Shown here piece by piece: positions 50,414-59,686 of a stretch of 64,000 nucleotides of DNA. The stretch is from Putridiphycobacter sp965230195 (GTDB lineage: Bacteria > Bacteroidota > Bacteroidia > Flavobacteriales_D > Crocinitomicaceae), in contig OZ245997.1 of NCBI GenBank assembly GCA_965230195.1, positions 4,154,001 to 4,218,000 on the forward strand. The letters run 5' to 3'. Position 1 is the first letter of the stretch. Each line of letters begins with the position of its first letter. Made by a program: the position numbers and the translations under genes. The notes beneath the pieces are model-generated. The model ran no database searches. It was not told where the DNA came from and saw only the letters and a list, made by a program, of their open reading frames with translations.

Positions 50414-50878
50414 ATGAAAGATGACTTCGCTATTGGTTTTTCCAGTTTAAAAGAAGGAAAACATTTATTCAATTACAAAATTGAGAACCCGTTCTTTGAG
50501 CAATTTGATTATTCTGAAATAGAAAACGGTAGTCTGGAAGTGGCAATTGAACTTGAAAAAAAATCCACTTTAATGAATGCCCGATTTCAGATTAATGGCG
50601 AGGTAGAAGTCATGTGTGACAGATGTACCGATTATTATAGTCAGAAAATTAATTCCAGTCAGGAATTGATCTATAAGTTCGGAACAGAAGCAATGGAAGA
50701 TGAAAACATAATTGTAGTCTTTCCCAATGAGTTCAAAATTGATGTTTCACATCCTATTTATGAATTCATTATCACAGCACTTCCAACCAAGCGATTACAT
50801 CCTGAAGGGGAATGTAACGAAGATATGCTCAATATAATGGACAACTATTTACTCATTTCTACTGATGAGGAGGAGTAA
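50414..50878 (+). CDS. DUF177 (YceD-like) protein
   Basis: The 154-residue protein shows VMCDRCTDYYSQKINSSQELIYKF (two cysteines, CDRC at ~72-75), the DUF177 signature, then DENIIVVFPNEFKIDVSHPIYEFIITALPTKRLH. The family is conserved just upstream of rpmF in most bacteria and affects 23S rRNA levels in some. The usual yceD-rpmF linkage is kept here. Confidence 0.93.
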   Translation: MKDDFAIGFSSLKEGKHLFNYKIENPFFEQFDYSEIENGSLEVAIELEKKSTLMNARFQINGEVEVMCDRCTDYYSQKINSSQELIYKFGTEAMEDENIIVVFPNEFKIDVSHPIYEFIITALPTKRLHPEGECNEDMLNIMDNYLLISTDEEE

Positions 50879-50919
50879 ATAAAAAATAAACGATAAAAAA
50901 AGAATTAAAATAGAGTAAA

Positions 50920-51111
50920 ATGGCGCATCCTAAGAGAAAGATTTCTAAAACGAGAAGAGACAAAAGAAGAACGCACGTAAAAGCAGTTGCTGCGAATATT
51001 TCAACTTGTCCAACTACAGGGCAACCGCACCTTTTCCACAGAGCTTTTTGGCACGAAGGAAAACTATACTATAAAGGAAAAGTATTAGCAGAAAAAGAAG
51101 TTGCTGTTTAA
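50920..51111 (+). CDS. rpmF: 50S ribosomal protein L32
   Basis: The 63-residue basic protein begins MAHPKRKISKTRRDKRRTHV, the L32 opening. It lacks the classical zinc pair of cysteines (single C in STCPTTGQPH), so it is the zinc-independent type. HLFHRAFWHEGKLYYKGKVL completes the fold. It follows DUF177 by 41 bp and is ended by a strong terminator. Confidence 0.96.
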   Translation: MAHPKRKISKTRRDKRRTHVKAVAANISTCPTTGQPHLFHRAFWHEGKLYYKGKVLAEKEVAV

Positions 51112-51138
51112 TTAGCTGAACTTTTTTAATGTACTATT

Positions 51139-51170
51139 AGCTTGTTATTTGCATAATAACAAGCTTTTTT
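51139..51170 (+). terminator. Intrinsic terminator after rpmF
   Basis: AGCTTGTTATT (51139-51149) and AATAACAAGCT (51155-51165) form an 11-bp stem with a 5-base loop, followed by TTTTT. Confidence 0.95.
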
Positions 51171-51326
51171 AGTATCTATACTTTTTTCAATCTAAATCCT
51201 GAATTATTTGACTAAATTGAGTAAATATTATAAATAAATTGACTGTTTTTCGGTTTTTTTAATAATTTTACCACCTTGGTTATTTATTATATTTAATCAA
51301 ACAAATAATTTAAAATATCATACCTA

Positions 51327-52322
51327 ATGAGTAAAATTACAGCAGCCATTACTTCAGTTCACGGTTATGTTCCGGAAAAGGTACTTTCAAACTTTGACCT
51401 GGAAAAAATGGTTGATACCAATAACGAATGGATCGTTTCACGAACCGGTATCAAAGAAAGAAGACTTGCCGCTGAAGGGGAAGCTTTATCTGATTTTGGA
51501 GTGAAAATAGTTGAAGGTATTTGTGAAAAAAGAGGAATCTCTCCTTCGGAATTAGACATGATTGTCGTTGGTTCAATTACAGGAGATTACAGGTTTCCGA
51601 GTACATCCAATGTAATTTGCGATAAAGTTGGCGCTACAAATGCCTGGGGCTTTGATGTAAGTGCAGCTTGTTCAGGCTTTTTATATACACTTGATATTGG
51701 AAGACAATACATTGAAAACGGTACTTATAAAAAAGTGATCGTTATCGGAGGTGATGTGATGTCAAGTATCATTAATTATAAGGACAGGGCAACCTGTATT
51801 ATTTTTGGTGATGGCGCTGGTGGAGTTTTACTTGAACCAGATGAAGAAGGTTATGGTATTCAGGATTCCATTTTAAAAGCGGACGGTTCTGGACGACAAT
51901 TTTTATTACAAGCAATTGGAGGATCTAAGGAACCAATAACAAAAGAAAATGTTGGTACTGATGGAATGTATGTTTATCAGGAAGGACAAACTGTTTTCAA
52001 GCATGCCGTTAAAAATATGGCAGGTGTTTCTGCGGAGATTATGGAAAGAAATGACCTGACCGGAGAAACAGTAGATTATCTGGTACCGCATCAGGCTAAT
52101 TTGCGAATCATTGACGCAACTGCACGAAGAATGGGACTGGATGCTGACAAAGTAACTATTAATATTGAAAAATACGGAAATACCACTTCAGGAACAATAC
52201 CATTGTGCCTGTGGGAGTGGGAAGATAAATTTAAAAAAGGGGACAATATAGTATTAGCTGCTTTTGGTGGAGGTTTCACCTGGGGCGCTACTTATATTAA
52301 ATGGGCCTATAATTCAAAATAA
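51327..52322 (+). CDS. fabH: 3-oxoacyl-ACP synthase III
   Basis: The 331-residue condensing enzyme starts fatty acid chains with acetyl- or branched acyl-CoA and malonyl-ACP. The triad is complete: VSAACSGFLY (C115), VPHQANLRI (H255) and KYGNTTSGTIPL (N285). TNNEWIVSRTGIKERR and FGDGAGGVLLEP are family blocks. accB and accC follow directly; plsX, often between rpmF and fabH in other bacteria, is not here. Confidence 0.97.
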   Translation: MSKITAAITSVHGYVPEKVLSNFDLEKMVDTNNEWIVSRTGIKERRLAAEGEALSDFGVKIVEGICEKRGISPSELDMIVVGSITGDYRFPSTSNVICDKVGATNAWGFDVSAACSGFLYTLDIGRQYIENGTYKKVIVIGGDVMSSIINYKDRATCIIFGDGAGGVLLEPDEEGYGIQDSILKADGSGRQFLLQAIGGSKEPITKENVGTDGMYVYQEGQTVFKHAVKNMAGVSAEIMERNDLTGETVDYLVPHQANLRIIDATARRMGLDADKVTINIEKYGNTTSGTIPLCLWEWEDKFKKGDNIVLAAFGGGFTWGATYIKWAYNSK

Positions 52323-52341
52323 TTGACAAATACCTAAAATT

Positions 52342-52833
52342 ATGGACATTAAAGAAATACAAAATTTAATCAAATTTGTTTCTAAATCAGGGGTTAATGA
52401 AGTAAGTTTGGAACAAGGAGAGTTCAAAATAACGATTAAAACAGAATCAAATGCTTCTGATCCGGTTATCATTCAACAAGCTGCTCCAGCCGTTGCTCCT
52501 GTTCAGGTTGCTGCTCCAGCCGCTGCTGCACCGGCAGCTGCGCCTGCTGAAAACGCTGCGCCTCCGGCTGCACCTGCTGAAGACGACTCAAAATATATTA
52601 CTGTAAAATCACCTATGATCGGTACTTTCTACCGAAGACCTTCCCCTGATAAAGAGCTTTTTGTCAATGTAGGTGATACTATTGCAACAGGAGATGTGGT
52701 TTGCATTATTGAAGCAATGAAATTATTCAACGAAATTGAATCCGAAGTTTCTGGTAAAATTGTTAAAATTTTAGTGGATGATTCTTCACCTGTTGAATAC
52801 GATCAACCATTATTTTTAGTTGATCCGTCTTAA
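52342..52833 (+). CDS. accB: Acetyl-CoA carboxylase biotin carboxyl carrier protein
   Basis: The 163-residue protein has an N-terminal helix pair (MDIKEIQNLIKFVSKSG), an alanine/proline-rich linker (about residues 45-80) and a C-terminal biotinyl domain with SPMIGTFYRRPSPDKELFV and the biotin site EAMKLFNEIE (K127). It carries carboxybiotin from AccC to the carboxyltransferase. It lies 19 bp after fabH. Confidence 0.97.
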   Translation: MDIKEIQNLIKFVSKSGVNEVSLEQGEFKITIKTESNASDPVIIQQAAPAVAPVQVAAPAAAAPAAAPAENAAPPAAPAEDDSKYITVKSPMIGTFYRRPSPDKELFVNVGDTIATGDVVCIIEAMKLFNEIESEVSGKIVKILVDDSSPVEYDQPLFLVDPS

Positions 52834-52856
52834 TTATGAATTAAAACATATTATTT

Positions 52857-54194
52857 ATGTTCAAAAAAATATTAATCGCAAATAGAGGTGAAATTGCTTT
52901 GCGTATACTAAGAACGTGCAAGGAAATGGGAATTAAAACTGTTTCTGTATATTCTACTGCCGACAAAGATTCACTACATGTTAGATTTGCAGATGAGGCA
53001 GTTTGTATAGGTGCTGCACCTAGTTCAGAATCATATTTGGTGATGGACAGAATAATTGCCGCTGCAGAGATTACTAATGCAGATGCCATTCACCCGGGTT
53101 ATGGTTTCCTTTCTGAGAATGCCAAATTTTCAAAAATCTGTCAGGAACACGGTATCAAATTCATTGGTGCTTCCCCTGAGATGATTGACGCCATGGGAGA
53201 TAAAGCATCTGCTAAACAAACCATGTTAAATGCTGGTGTACCTTGTATTCCAGGCTCTGAAGGTTTATTGGACGACTTGGATCACGCTAAAAAAGAAGCG
53301 AAAGAAATTGGTTATCCGGTAATGATGAAAGCCACTGCAGGTGGTGGTGGTAAAGGGATGAGAATTGTATGGAGCGAAGATGAAATTGAAGAACATTGGA
53401 ACTCTGCCCGTCAGGAAGCCAAAGCAGCTTTTGGTAATGATGGTATGTACATGGAAAAATTCATTGAAGAGCCAAGACATATTGAAATTCAAATTGCAGG
53501 AGACCGATACGGTAATGCCTGTCATTTATCTGAAAGAGATTGCTCTATTCAAAGACGTCACCAAAAATTAGTGGAAGAAACACCTTCTCCTTTCGTTGAT
53601 CAGGAATTAAGAGAAAAAATGGGTGAAGCTTCTGCCAAAGCTGTAAAAGCAGTGAAGTATGAAGGTGTGGGTACTATTGAGTACTTAGTGGATAAGCACA
53701 AGAATTTCTACTTCATGGAAATGAATACCAGAATTCAGGTGGAACATACTATTACTGAAGAAGTAATCAACTATGACTTGATTAAAGAGCAGATTAAACT
53801 GGCTTTCGGTGAAAAAATAACAAATGAGGCTTATTATCCTCAACTTCATGCTATTCAGTGCCGAATCAATGCTGAAGACCCTTATAATGGCTTCAGACCT
53901 TGTCCGGGAAAAATAACTGATTATCATCAACCGGGAGGACATGGTGTAAGATTAGATACTCATGTTTACGCAGGATATATTATCCCTCCGTTTTACGATT
54001 CAATGATATCGAAATTAATTACTGTTGCGCAAACACGTGAGGAAGCGATTAGAAAAATGGAACGTGCATTGGACGAATATATCATTGATGGTATTAAAAC
54101 CACAATTCCGTTTCATATTCAATTACTAAAAGATGAAAAGTTCAGGAAAGGCGAATTTACAACTGCCTTTATGGAATCTTTCGAAATGAAATAA
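52857..54194 (+). CDS. accC: Acetyl-CoA carboxylase biotin carboxylase subunit
   Basis: The 445-residue ATP-grasp enzyme carboxylates biotin on AccB. It shows KKILIANRGEIALRILRTCKEMG, IHPGYGFLSENAKFSKICQ, MMKATAGGGGKGMRIVW (the glycine-rich ATP loop), the ERDCSIQRRHQKLVEE-type segment and FMEMNTRIQVEHTITEEV. Length matches the family. A terminator follows. Confidence 0.97.
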   Translation: MFKKILIANRGEIALRILRTCKEMGIKTVSVYSTADKDSLHVRFADEAVCIGAAPSSESYLVMDRIIAAAEITNADAIHPGYGFLSENAKFSKICQEHGIKFIGASPEMIDAMGDKASAKQTMLNAGVPCIPGSEGLLDDLDHAKKEAKEIGYPVMMKATAGGGGKGMRIVWSEDEIEEHWNSARQEAKAAFGNDGMYMEKFIEEPRHIEIQIAGDRYGNACHLSERDCSIQRRHQKLVEETPSPFVDQELREKMGEASAKAVKAVKYEGVGTIEYLVDKHKNFYFMEMNTRIQVEHTITEEVINYDLIKEQIKLAFGEKITNEAYYPQLHAIQCRINAEDPYNGFRPCPGKITDYHQPGGHGVRLDTHVYAGYIIPPFYDSMISKLITVAQTREEAIRKMERALDEYIIDGIKTTIPFHIQLLKDEKFRKGEFTTAFMESFEMK

Positions 54195-54198
54195 ATTT

Positions 54199-54223
54199 AA
54201 AAGCGTCTCAGGACGCTTTTTTT
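54199..54223 (+). terminator. Intrinsic terminator after accC
   Basis: AAGCGTC (54201-54207) and GACGCTT (54212-54218) form a 7-bp stem with a 4-base loop, followed by eight T. Confidence 0.9.
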
Positions 54224-54292
54224 ATGTTTCCAGCACAAATTTGTCTTTTAAATCCGGTCCTCTATTTTTATTTTTTGACTATTTTTATAAAC

Positions 54293-56056
54293 ATGAAGCT
54301 TTACCGCATAGTTTTAGTTTTATTTCTGGTCAACCTCATTTTTTCTTGTGGTTCTGACAACGATAATGCCGAAGAAAGTATGCTTCCTCAGGAATTGGTT
54401 GAGGCTAAGGGGGAAAAGTTCTATGGAAAAACATTAAAGGTTAACTCTGTTGAACGGTTTACTTCTCTGTTTCCCTCCACCTTAACTGACATATATTCTC
54501 AGCATATTTCGAGTCAGATTTATGAGGGTCTGCTAAAGTTTAACCCTTCCGATCTTTCAATCGAACCTTGTATTGCTGAAAGCTATCAAATTGATTCAGC
54601 CAACCGTACTTATATTTTTTCATTGCGTGACAATGTTTTCTTTCACGACAGCCCCTGCTTTAAAAAAGGTAAAGGCCGGAAGTTAACGGCAAAAGATGTT
54701 AAATTCACCTTTGAATTTTTATGCTCCGACCATGAATTAAACACCTCTCCTATTCTATGGCGTAATTACATCAAAGGAGCCAATGCCTATTTCGAAAAAA
54801 CAGCCGATCATGTGTCTGGTATAAAAGTAATGGACGATTATACCATTAAACTTGAACTAAATGAATCATTTTCAGGTTTCCTTAATATTATAGCATTGAG
54901 TCAAACTTCTATTTTTCCAGAAGAGGCCCTAACTTATTATAACGAAAAACTGATTAACGAAGTAGCTGTAGGTACCGGTCCGTATAAAGTAAAAGAGATT
55001 GGTGAAAAAGTAGTTTTAGAAAAAAATAATCATTACTGGAAAAAAGATACATTTGGAAATCAACTTCCTTTTATTTCTTTTATTGAAATCCAGTTTAAGG
55101 ATGATAAATCCCAGGAATTAACAGATTTTAAAAATGGAGACCTGGACTTTGTATGGGGCCTGCCGGTAGAAGAAATTCAAAATGTTATGGGATCATTACA
55201 AGATGCCAGGGCCGGTAAAAATAAAGAATTTACGGTTCAATCAATCAATAACTTATCGGTTGAATATTATGGTTTTTTATTAACAGATTCTTTGTTTAAA
55301 AACAAAAACCTGAGAAAAGCACTGAACTATGCCCTGAACCGACCATTTCTGGCATCATACATCCTAAATGGGTCAGCATTACCGGCTTCTTCTGGTATTG
55401 TACCGCATATGAAGGATTATCCTTCTGAAATTGTCTCCGGTTATGAATACTCTCCCAGACTGGCAAAAGAATATTTAAGAAAGGCGGGGTATAGAAGTGG
55501 ACAGGATGTGCCTCCTCTCAATTTGCACTATAATAAGTCCGGCCAGGTGAATGAATTGGTTGCCAATGAAATTAAAAAGCAAATTTTCACAACTTTGGGT
55601 ATCGAAGTCAACCTCATTGATCGGGACAGACAGGAGTTAATTGAAAAGATTGAACAGGGTCAATTACCATTCTGGCGATATGGTTGGATTGCGGATTACC
55701 CTGATCCTGCTAACTTCATTATGCAGTTCCACAGTAAAAACATTGGCAGTTCAGTCAATAATACAGATAACTTATCAAAATTCAGTAATCCGGATTTCGA
55801 CAATTATTTTGATAAGGCTATGGCAGAAGATAATCTTGAAAAAAGAATGGAATTACTTGCTAAGGCTGAACATATTCTGATTAATGATGCAGCGGTTATC
55901 CCATTATTTTATCAAACATCTATCCGGTTAATCAATCCGGAAGTCGTTAATTTCCCGATTAACGAACTTGAATTCAGAGACTATTCCAAAGCCTATTTTA
56001 TTAAAAGAAAAAAAGTGCGGGTTTACGATAATGTTGAAAATATCGAATTGGAATAA
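54293..56056 (+). CDS. Peptide-type ABC substrate-binding lipoprotein (SBP_bac_5)
   Basis: The 587-residue protein starts MKLYRIVLVLFLVNLIFSCGSD (lipobox, Cys19); this start was preferred over an in-frame ATG 69 bases upstream that adds no signal. The family 5 solute-binding fold shows YSQHISSQIYEGLLKFNP, DNVFFHDSPCF, LTAKDVKFTFEFLC, VGTGPYKVKEI and RKALNYALNRPFLASYILNGSALP. It also has DIDR-like LIDRDRQELIEKIEQGQLPFWRYGWIADYPDPANF. It binds oligopeptides or similar solutes. No permease or ATPase gene is adjacent; it overlaps the next gene by one base. Confidence 0.92.
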   Translation: MKLYRIVLVLFLVNLIFSCGSDNDNAEESMLPQELVEAKGEKFYGKTLKVNSVERFTSLFPSTLTDIYSQHISSQIYEGLLKFNPSDLSIEPCIAESYQIDSANRTYIFSLRDNVFFHDSPCFKKGKGRKLTAKDVKFTFEFLCSDHELNTSPILWRNYIKGANAYFEKTADHVSGIKVMDDYTIKLELNESFSGFLNIIALSQTSIFPEEALTYYNEKLINEVAVGTGPYKVKEIGEKVVLEKNNHYWKKDTFGNQLPFISFIEIQFKDDKSQELTDFKNGDLDFVWGLPVEEIQNVMGSLQDARAGKNKEFTVQSINNLSVEYYGFLLTDSLFKNKNLRKALNYALNRPFLASYILNGSALPASSGIVPHMKDYPSEIVSGYEYSPRLAKEYLRKAGYRSGQDVPPLNLHYNKSGQVNELVANEIKKQIFTTLGIEVNLIDRDRQELIEKIEQGQLPFWRYGWIADYPDPANFIMQFHSKNIGSSVNNTDNLSKFSNPDFDNYFDKAMAEDNLEKRMELLAKAEHILINDAAVIPLFYQTSIRLINPEVVNFPINELEFRDYSKAYFIKRKKVRVYDNVENIELE

Positions 56057-56877
56057 TGGATAAACCATTGTACATTTTTGATGCAGGTGGATCAAAGACA
56101 GATTTGGTAATGTTTTCCTCTACTTCGGAACCACAGCATATCACATTACCGGCTTTTAATCCTAACAGGAATATTGATGATTTTTTAAACGTAATTCAAT
56201 CGCTTGATTTTTCAAAAAACGGTATCATTCATTTTTACGGCAGTGGCCTAAAATCTAAACTTCAGCAAAATAAAGTCAAGTCATTTTTTCCGGATTGTGA
56301 AGTCAACGTATATTCAGATATTCAAGGTGCGGTCAGGGCTACTCAGAAGGACAAAGGGATTGTTAGCATACTGGGCACGGGAGCAGTTGTAACCTATTTC
56401 GAAAATGACGCTATAATAACCACAAGAGGTGGTTACGGATACCTGATAGATGATTGGGGAGGTGGACTGGAGCTCGGAAAAATTGTAATTTCACATTGGT
56501 TGAGTGACGATTTCAAAGCAGAAACCAACTCCAATATTGAAAAAGTACTGGGGATAAATCGAGCAGATTTTATTGACTGGTTTTACCAGCAAAAAGACAA
56601 TAAAAAAATCTCGGGAATTTGCACAGCACTAAACGATTTGACAACGCATGATAAGGTACTTGAACAAGTAATACAAAAGTACTTTAACACATTTATTGAA
56701 CGACATGTTTTACCACTGACAGAACAGTATAAAATCAGATCGTTTTCAATTATAGGTTCTATTGGGAAATATTTTAAAGATAAAATAGCCGTGGCAGCTC
56801 TAAACCATGGCATAAAAATTGATTTAGTTATAGAGAAGCCAATTAAGAATTTATTGAAATATCATGACAAAATGTGA
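56056..56877 (+). CDS. BadF/BadG-type ATPase (N-acetylglucosamine kinase-like)
   Basis: The 273-residue ASKHA-fold protein begins LYIFDAGGSKTDLVMF (phosphate 1 loop), has DIQGAVRAT and IVSILGTGAVVTYF (phosphate 2), and GGYGYLIDDWGGGLELGK. This is the Bacteroidota BadF-type kinase of GlcNAc-kinase-like sequence. It overlaps the substrate-binding gene by one base, which suggests phosphorylation of a recycled cell-wall sugar or peptide-sugar taken up by it. Confidence 0.88.
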   Translation: MDKPLYIFDAGGSKTDLVMFSSTSEPQHITLPAFNPNRNIDDFLNVIQSLDFSKNGIIHFYGSGLKSKLQQNKVKSFFPDCEVNVYSDIQGAVRATQKDKGIVSILGTGAVVTYFENDAIITTRGGYGYLIDDWGGGLELGKIVISHWLSDDFKAETNSNIEKVLGINRADFIDWFYQQKDNKKISGICTALNDLTTHDKVLEQVIQKYFNTFIERHVLPLTEQYKIRSFSIIGSIGKYFKDKIAVAALNHGIKIDLVIEKPIKNLLKYHDKM

Positions 56878-56883
56878 CTAAAA

Positions 56884-56916
56884 TTTGTCGTGTTACAATA
56901 CAATAACTTATCTTTG
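56884..56916 (+). promoter_or_regulatory. Promoter of the SiaC-like gene
   Basis: TTTG (56884-56887), 21 bases, TATCTTTG (56909-56916). The start codons at 56933, 56936 and 56942 follow; 56942 leaves the most usual leader length. Confidence 0.85.
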
Positions 56917-56932
56917 CTGCCGTTAAAAATAC

Positions 56933-57331
56933 ATGATGACAATGGAACCACTTAGAATAGAAGCTACCTCGAAGACCCCGGAAATACTGTTTGACGCCTC
57001 AAATGAAGTTTTTGAGATTAAGGGAAAGTCCGTTCCCGGGGATGCTGAGCTTTTCTTCAAACCTGTCACATCATGGATTGAAGACTATGTCTCCAAACCT
57101 AATTCAAATACCATTTTTAAAATCGATCTCGAATACTTTAATATGTCTTCCTCTAAAAGACTTCTAAACATTCTTTACAAACTACACGAGCTTGTGGAAA
57201 AAGGATTAAATATTATTGTTGAGTGGCACTACAATGAGGATGAAGAAGATATGCTCGAAGTAGGTGAAGATTATGAATTCATGGTGAGAATCCCATTCAA
57301 GTATGTGAGACACTCATTAGTGCATCACTAA
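56933..57331 (+). CDS. DUF1987/SiaC-family regulatory phosphoprotein
   Basis: The 132-residue protein has the SiaC pattern: LRIEATSKTPEILFDASNEVFEIKGKSVPGDAELFF, PVTSWIEDYV and the NMSSSKRLLNILYKL phosphosite segment, ending with VEWHYNEDEEDMLEVGEDYEFMVRIPF. SiaC proteins are controlled by phosphorylation and regulate diguanylate cyclases or stress pathways in partners. The neighbours here do not include an obvious kinase SiaB. Start could be 56942. Confidence 0.88.
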   Translation: MMTMEPLRIEATSKTPEILFDASNEVFEIKGKSVPGDAELFFKPVTSWIEDYVSKPNSNTIFKIDLEYFNMSSSKRLLNILYKLHELVEKGLNIIVEWHYNEDEEDMLEVGEDYEFMVRIPFKYVRHSLVHH

Positions 57332-57336
57332 ACTGT

Positions 57337-57365
57337 TAATATTTCACAAAAAAAAAGAAATATTA
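57337..57365 (+). terminator. Hairpin after the SiaC-like gene
   Basis: TAATATTTC (57337-57345) and GAAATATTA (57357-57365) pair perfectly over an A-rich loop, 5 bases past the stop. AT-only apart from one G-C pair and without a T-run, so it is weak as a terminator. Confidence 0.5.
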
Positions 57366-57441
57366 CCCGCTACAAGCAACCTTTTTTACAATTTGTTTCT
57401 ATTTTTGCCAGATATTTTAAAGCATAATCAGGAAATTAACC

Positions 57442-58107
57442 ATGGAAAAAAGTAATTCTTTAGCCAAAATTGCATTAGCAATTAATGTCGTTTTAATTAT
57501 TCTAGTGATCATATTATTCACTAAAATAGGAGGATCGGATTCTTCAGAACAAACCTCAGCAAACGATAGCACTACCGATAGTACACATACTGAGACTAAA
57601 CCTGTAGTGGTTAGCCACAGCAATGGCGAAGAAAAAATTGCTTTTTTCAATATGGACTCCCTGAATTCAAAATTGGATTTATTTTCTGAAATCGAGAAGG
57701 AAATCAAAGATGCTGGGTTAGCTGCGGAGAGAAAAATGAAGAAAAAACAAAGAGATATTGACTCGTGGAAGGCAAAGTGGGAGAAAAAAGGACAATTATT
57801 AAGTTCTGAGCAGGAGCAATACTATAAAGAAGCTGAAAAAATGCAGGCCGAAGCCATGCAATTTGAACAAAACGTTCAACTTAAATTAGCACAGGATCAG
57901 GAAAACTTAATGAAAACTTATGCTTTAAGAATTTCAAATTACTGTTCAGATTTTGCTAAAGAAAATGGTTATACAGCAGTGTTTTCATACCAATTTGGTC
58001 AAAGCCCATGGTATTATGATGCAGGACTTGACATTACCAATCAGTTAGCATCAGTAATGAATGCATCATTTAAAGGTGGTGAGACTGAAGAAGCAACAGA
58101 AGAGTAA
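57442..58107 (+). CDS. OmpH/Skp-like periplasmic protein
   Basis: The 221-residue protein has one N-terminal membrane anchor (residues ~8-29), a polar linker and an OmpH/Skp coiled-coil domain: EKIAFFNMDSLNSKLDLFSEIEKEIKDAGLAAERKMKKKQRDIDSW as a connected start, QEQYYKEAEKMQAEAMQF, and FAKENGYTAVFSYQFGQSPWYYDAGLDITNQL. The family binds unfolded outer-membrane proteins. The uncleaved anchor is a variation from soluble Skp. Confidence 0.9.
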   Translation: MEKSNSLAKIALAINVVLIILVIILFTKIGGSDSSEQTSANDSTTDSTHTETKPVVVSHSNGEEKIAFFNMDSLNSKLDLFSEIEKEIKDAGLAAERKMKKKQRDIDSWKAKWEKKGQLLSSEQEQYYKEAEKMQAEAMQFEQNVQLKLAQDQENLMKTYALRISNYCSDFAKENGYTAVFSYQFGQSPWYYDAGLDITNQLASVMNASFKGGETEEATEE

Positions 58108-58110
58108 CTC

Positions 58111-58662
58111 ATGCTGATTGCTAAAAAAACCAAAGCAACAAATATTGCCGAATATGTCTTGTACATGTTCCAGATTGAGGATATCATCCGGGCCAATAAT
58201 TTAGACCTGGATACCATCTATAACAGTATCCTTAAGCCACAAATTAAAGATGAGGATCTGTTAAATCAGTACAAAAACTGGTATGCTGGTTTGATAAAGA
58301 CCATGAATGCTGAGGGCATTCAAAAAAAAGGACACCTTTCGGAACTTAACGAAATATTGATGGAAGTGTTATTATTACACAATACACTGGTCAATATAAT
58401 AAAAGATCAGAAATACCTGGATATATTCGAGAAAGCCCTGCCTAGTTTAAAAGACTTCCAGGCTAAAAGTAATGCCAGTGCAATCAATATTATAGAGGTT
58501 GGTTTTAATGCATTGTACAGCAAAATTATACTCAAACTAAAAAAGCAGACCATTAGTCCTGCCACAGAAGAAGCTTTCAACCATATTTCAGTTTTATATG
58601 CTCATTTGGCTGCATACTATATCAAAATGAAAAAAGGGGAATTGAATTTTGCCAATAATTAA
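58111..58662 (+). CDS. DUF4924 family protein
   Basis: The 183-residue helical protein begins MLIAKKTKATNIAEYVLYMFQIEDIIRANNLDLDTI, the DUF4924 opening, a family limited to Bacteroidota. It has SELNEILMEVLLLHNTL and AHLAAYYIKMKKGELNF. Function is unknown. It starts 3 bp after the OmpH gene and should be cotranscribed. Confidence 0.9.
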   Translation: MLIAKKTKATNIAEYVLYMFQIEDIIRANNLDLDTIYNSILKPQIKDEDLLNQYKNWYAGLIKTMNAEGIQKKGHLSELNEILMEVLLLHNTLVNIIKDQKYLDIFEKALPSLKDFQAKSNASAINIIEVGFNALYSKIILKLKKQTISPATEEAFNHISVLYAHLAAYYIKMKKGELNFANN

Positions 58663-58697
58663 CCCTTTTTCTGACATCTTTTTTCTTACTTTGCGCT

Positions 58698-59636
58698 GTG
58701 CTCAATAAAGTATTGTACCATATCATAGTTTTTCCACTTTCAAAACTACCGCTTAGCGTATTGTACATTATTTTCAGTCCTTTTTACTATTTGACTTACT
58801 ATGTAATTGGCTATAGAAAAACGGTTATTGAAAATAATATCAAACGTTCGTTTCCTAAAATGAGCGAAAAAGAACTTAAACAAAATGTCACCCGCTTTTA
58901 TCGTTACCTGAGTCATTTAATGGCTGAGTCTATCAAAAACTTAAGTATTAGCAAACAAGAGTTAAGCCGAAGAATAACTGTCGAAAATCCTGAAATAATG
59001 GATCAGTTGTTTGACAAGGGAAAAAATGTCATTTTACTGTCTTCACATTTCAATAACTGGGAACTGTTAATCACCGCACAAAACTTTCTTTTCAAACACC
59101 AGGCGGTTGGTATCGGAATGCCATTATCAAATTCATTTTGGGATAAAAAAATTAATGCCAGACGGGAACGCTTTGGCATGCAGGTAGTCAATTCAAAAAA
59201 CTATAAAACGGCCCTGAACCAATCCAAATCGTTAACCGCAACACTCGTATTGGGTGATCAATCACCTTCAAATGTTAAAAACGTCTACTGGACCACTTTT
59301 TTAAACCAATCCACAGCTTTTTATTTTGGCGCTGAAGTAATGGCTAATCAAATGGATGCTGCAGTGGTTTTTGCCACCATTAACAATTCAAAAAAAGGCT
59401 ATTACAGCATAAAATTAAACCTGATTACCGATACCCCCAAAAAAGAAGATTACGGCAATATTACTCAATCCTATATTGAGGGACTCGAAAGAGATATAAT
59501 TGAGAATCCTGCAAGATGGTTGTGGTCACATAAACGCTGGAAAATTCAGGTACCCGACCATATTGAAACGATTCAATCCGATCATAAAAAGCGCTTTGAA
59601 GAAAAATTCAGATCTGAGCATAAAATTTCTAAATAA
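58698..59636 (+). CDS. Lysophospholipid/lipid A acyltransferase (LpxL/HtrB family)
   Basis: The 312-residue enzyme has an N-terminal membrane segment (residues ~8-40), FNIKRSF-type text (IENNIKRSFPKMSEKE) and the catalytic HX4E in SSHFNNWELL. GDQSPSNVKNVYWTTFLNQST and PARWLWSHKRWK follow. It adds a secondary acyl chain to lipid A in the inner membrane. GTG is the start, 8 bases after a weak -7 element. Confidence 0.9.
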   Translation: MLNKVLYHIIVFPLSKLPLSVLYIIFSPFYYLTYYVIGYRKTVIENNIKRSFPKMSEKELKQNVTRFYRYLSHLMAESIKNLSISKQELSRRITVENPEIMDQLFDKGKNVILLSSHFNNWELLITAQNFLFKHQAVGIGMPLSNSFWDKKINARRERFGMQVVNSKNYKTALNQSKSLTATLVLGDQSPSNVKNVYWTTFLNQSTAFYFGAEVMANQMDAAVVFATINNSKKGYYSIKLNLITDTPKKEDYGNITQSYIEGLERDIIENPARWLWSHKRWKIQVPDHIETIQSDHKKRFEEKFRSEHKISK

Positions 59637-59686
59637 TCAGGCTTTTTTCATACTAACAGTGATAAAGAATAACTACTTTTGAGGCC

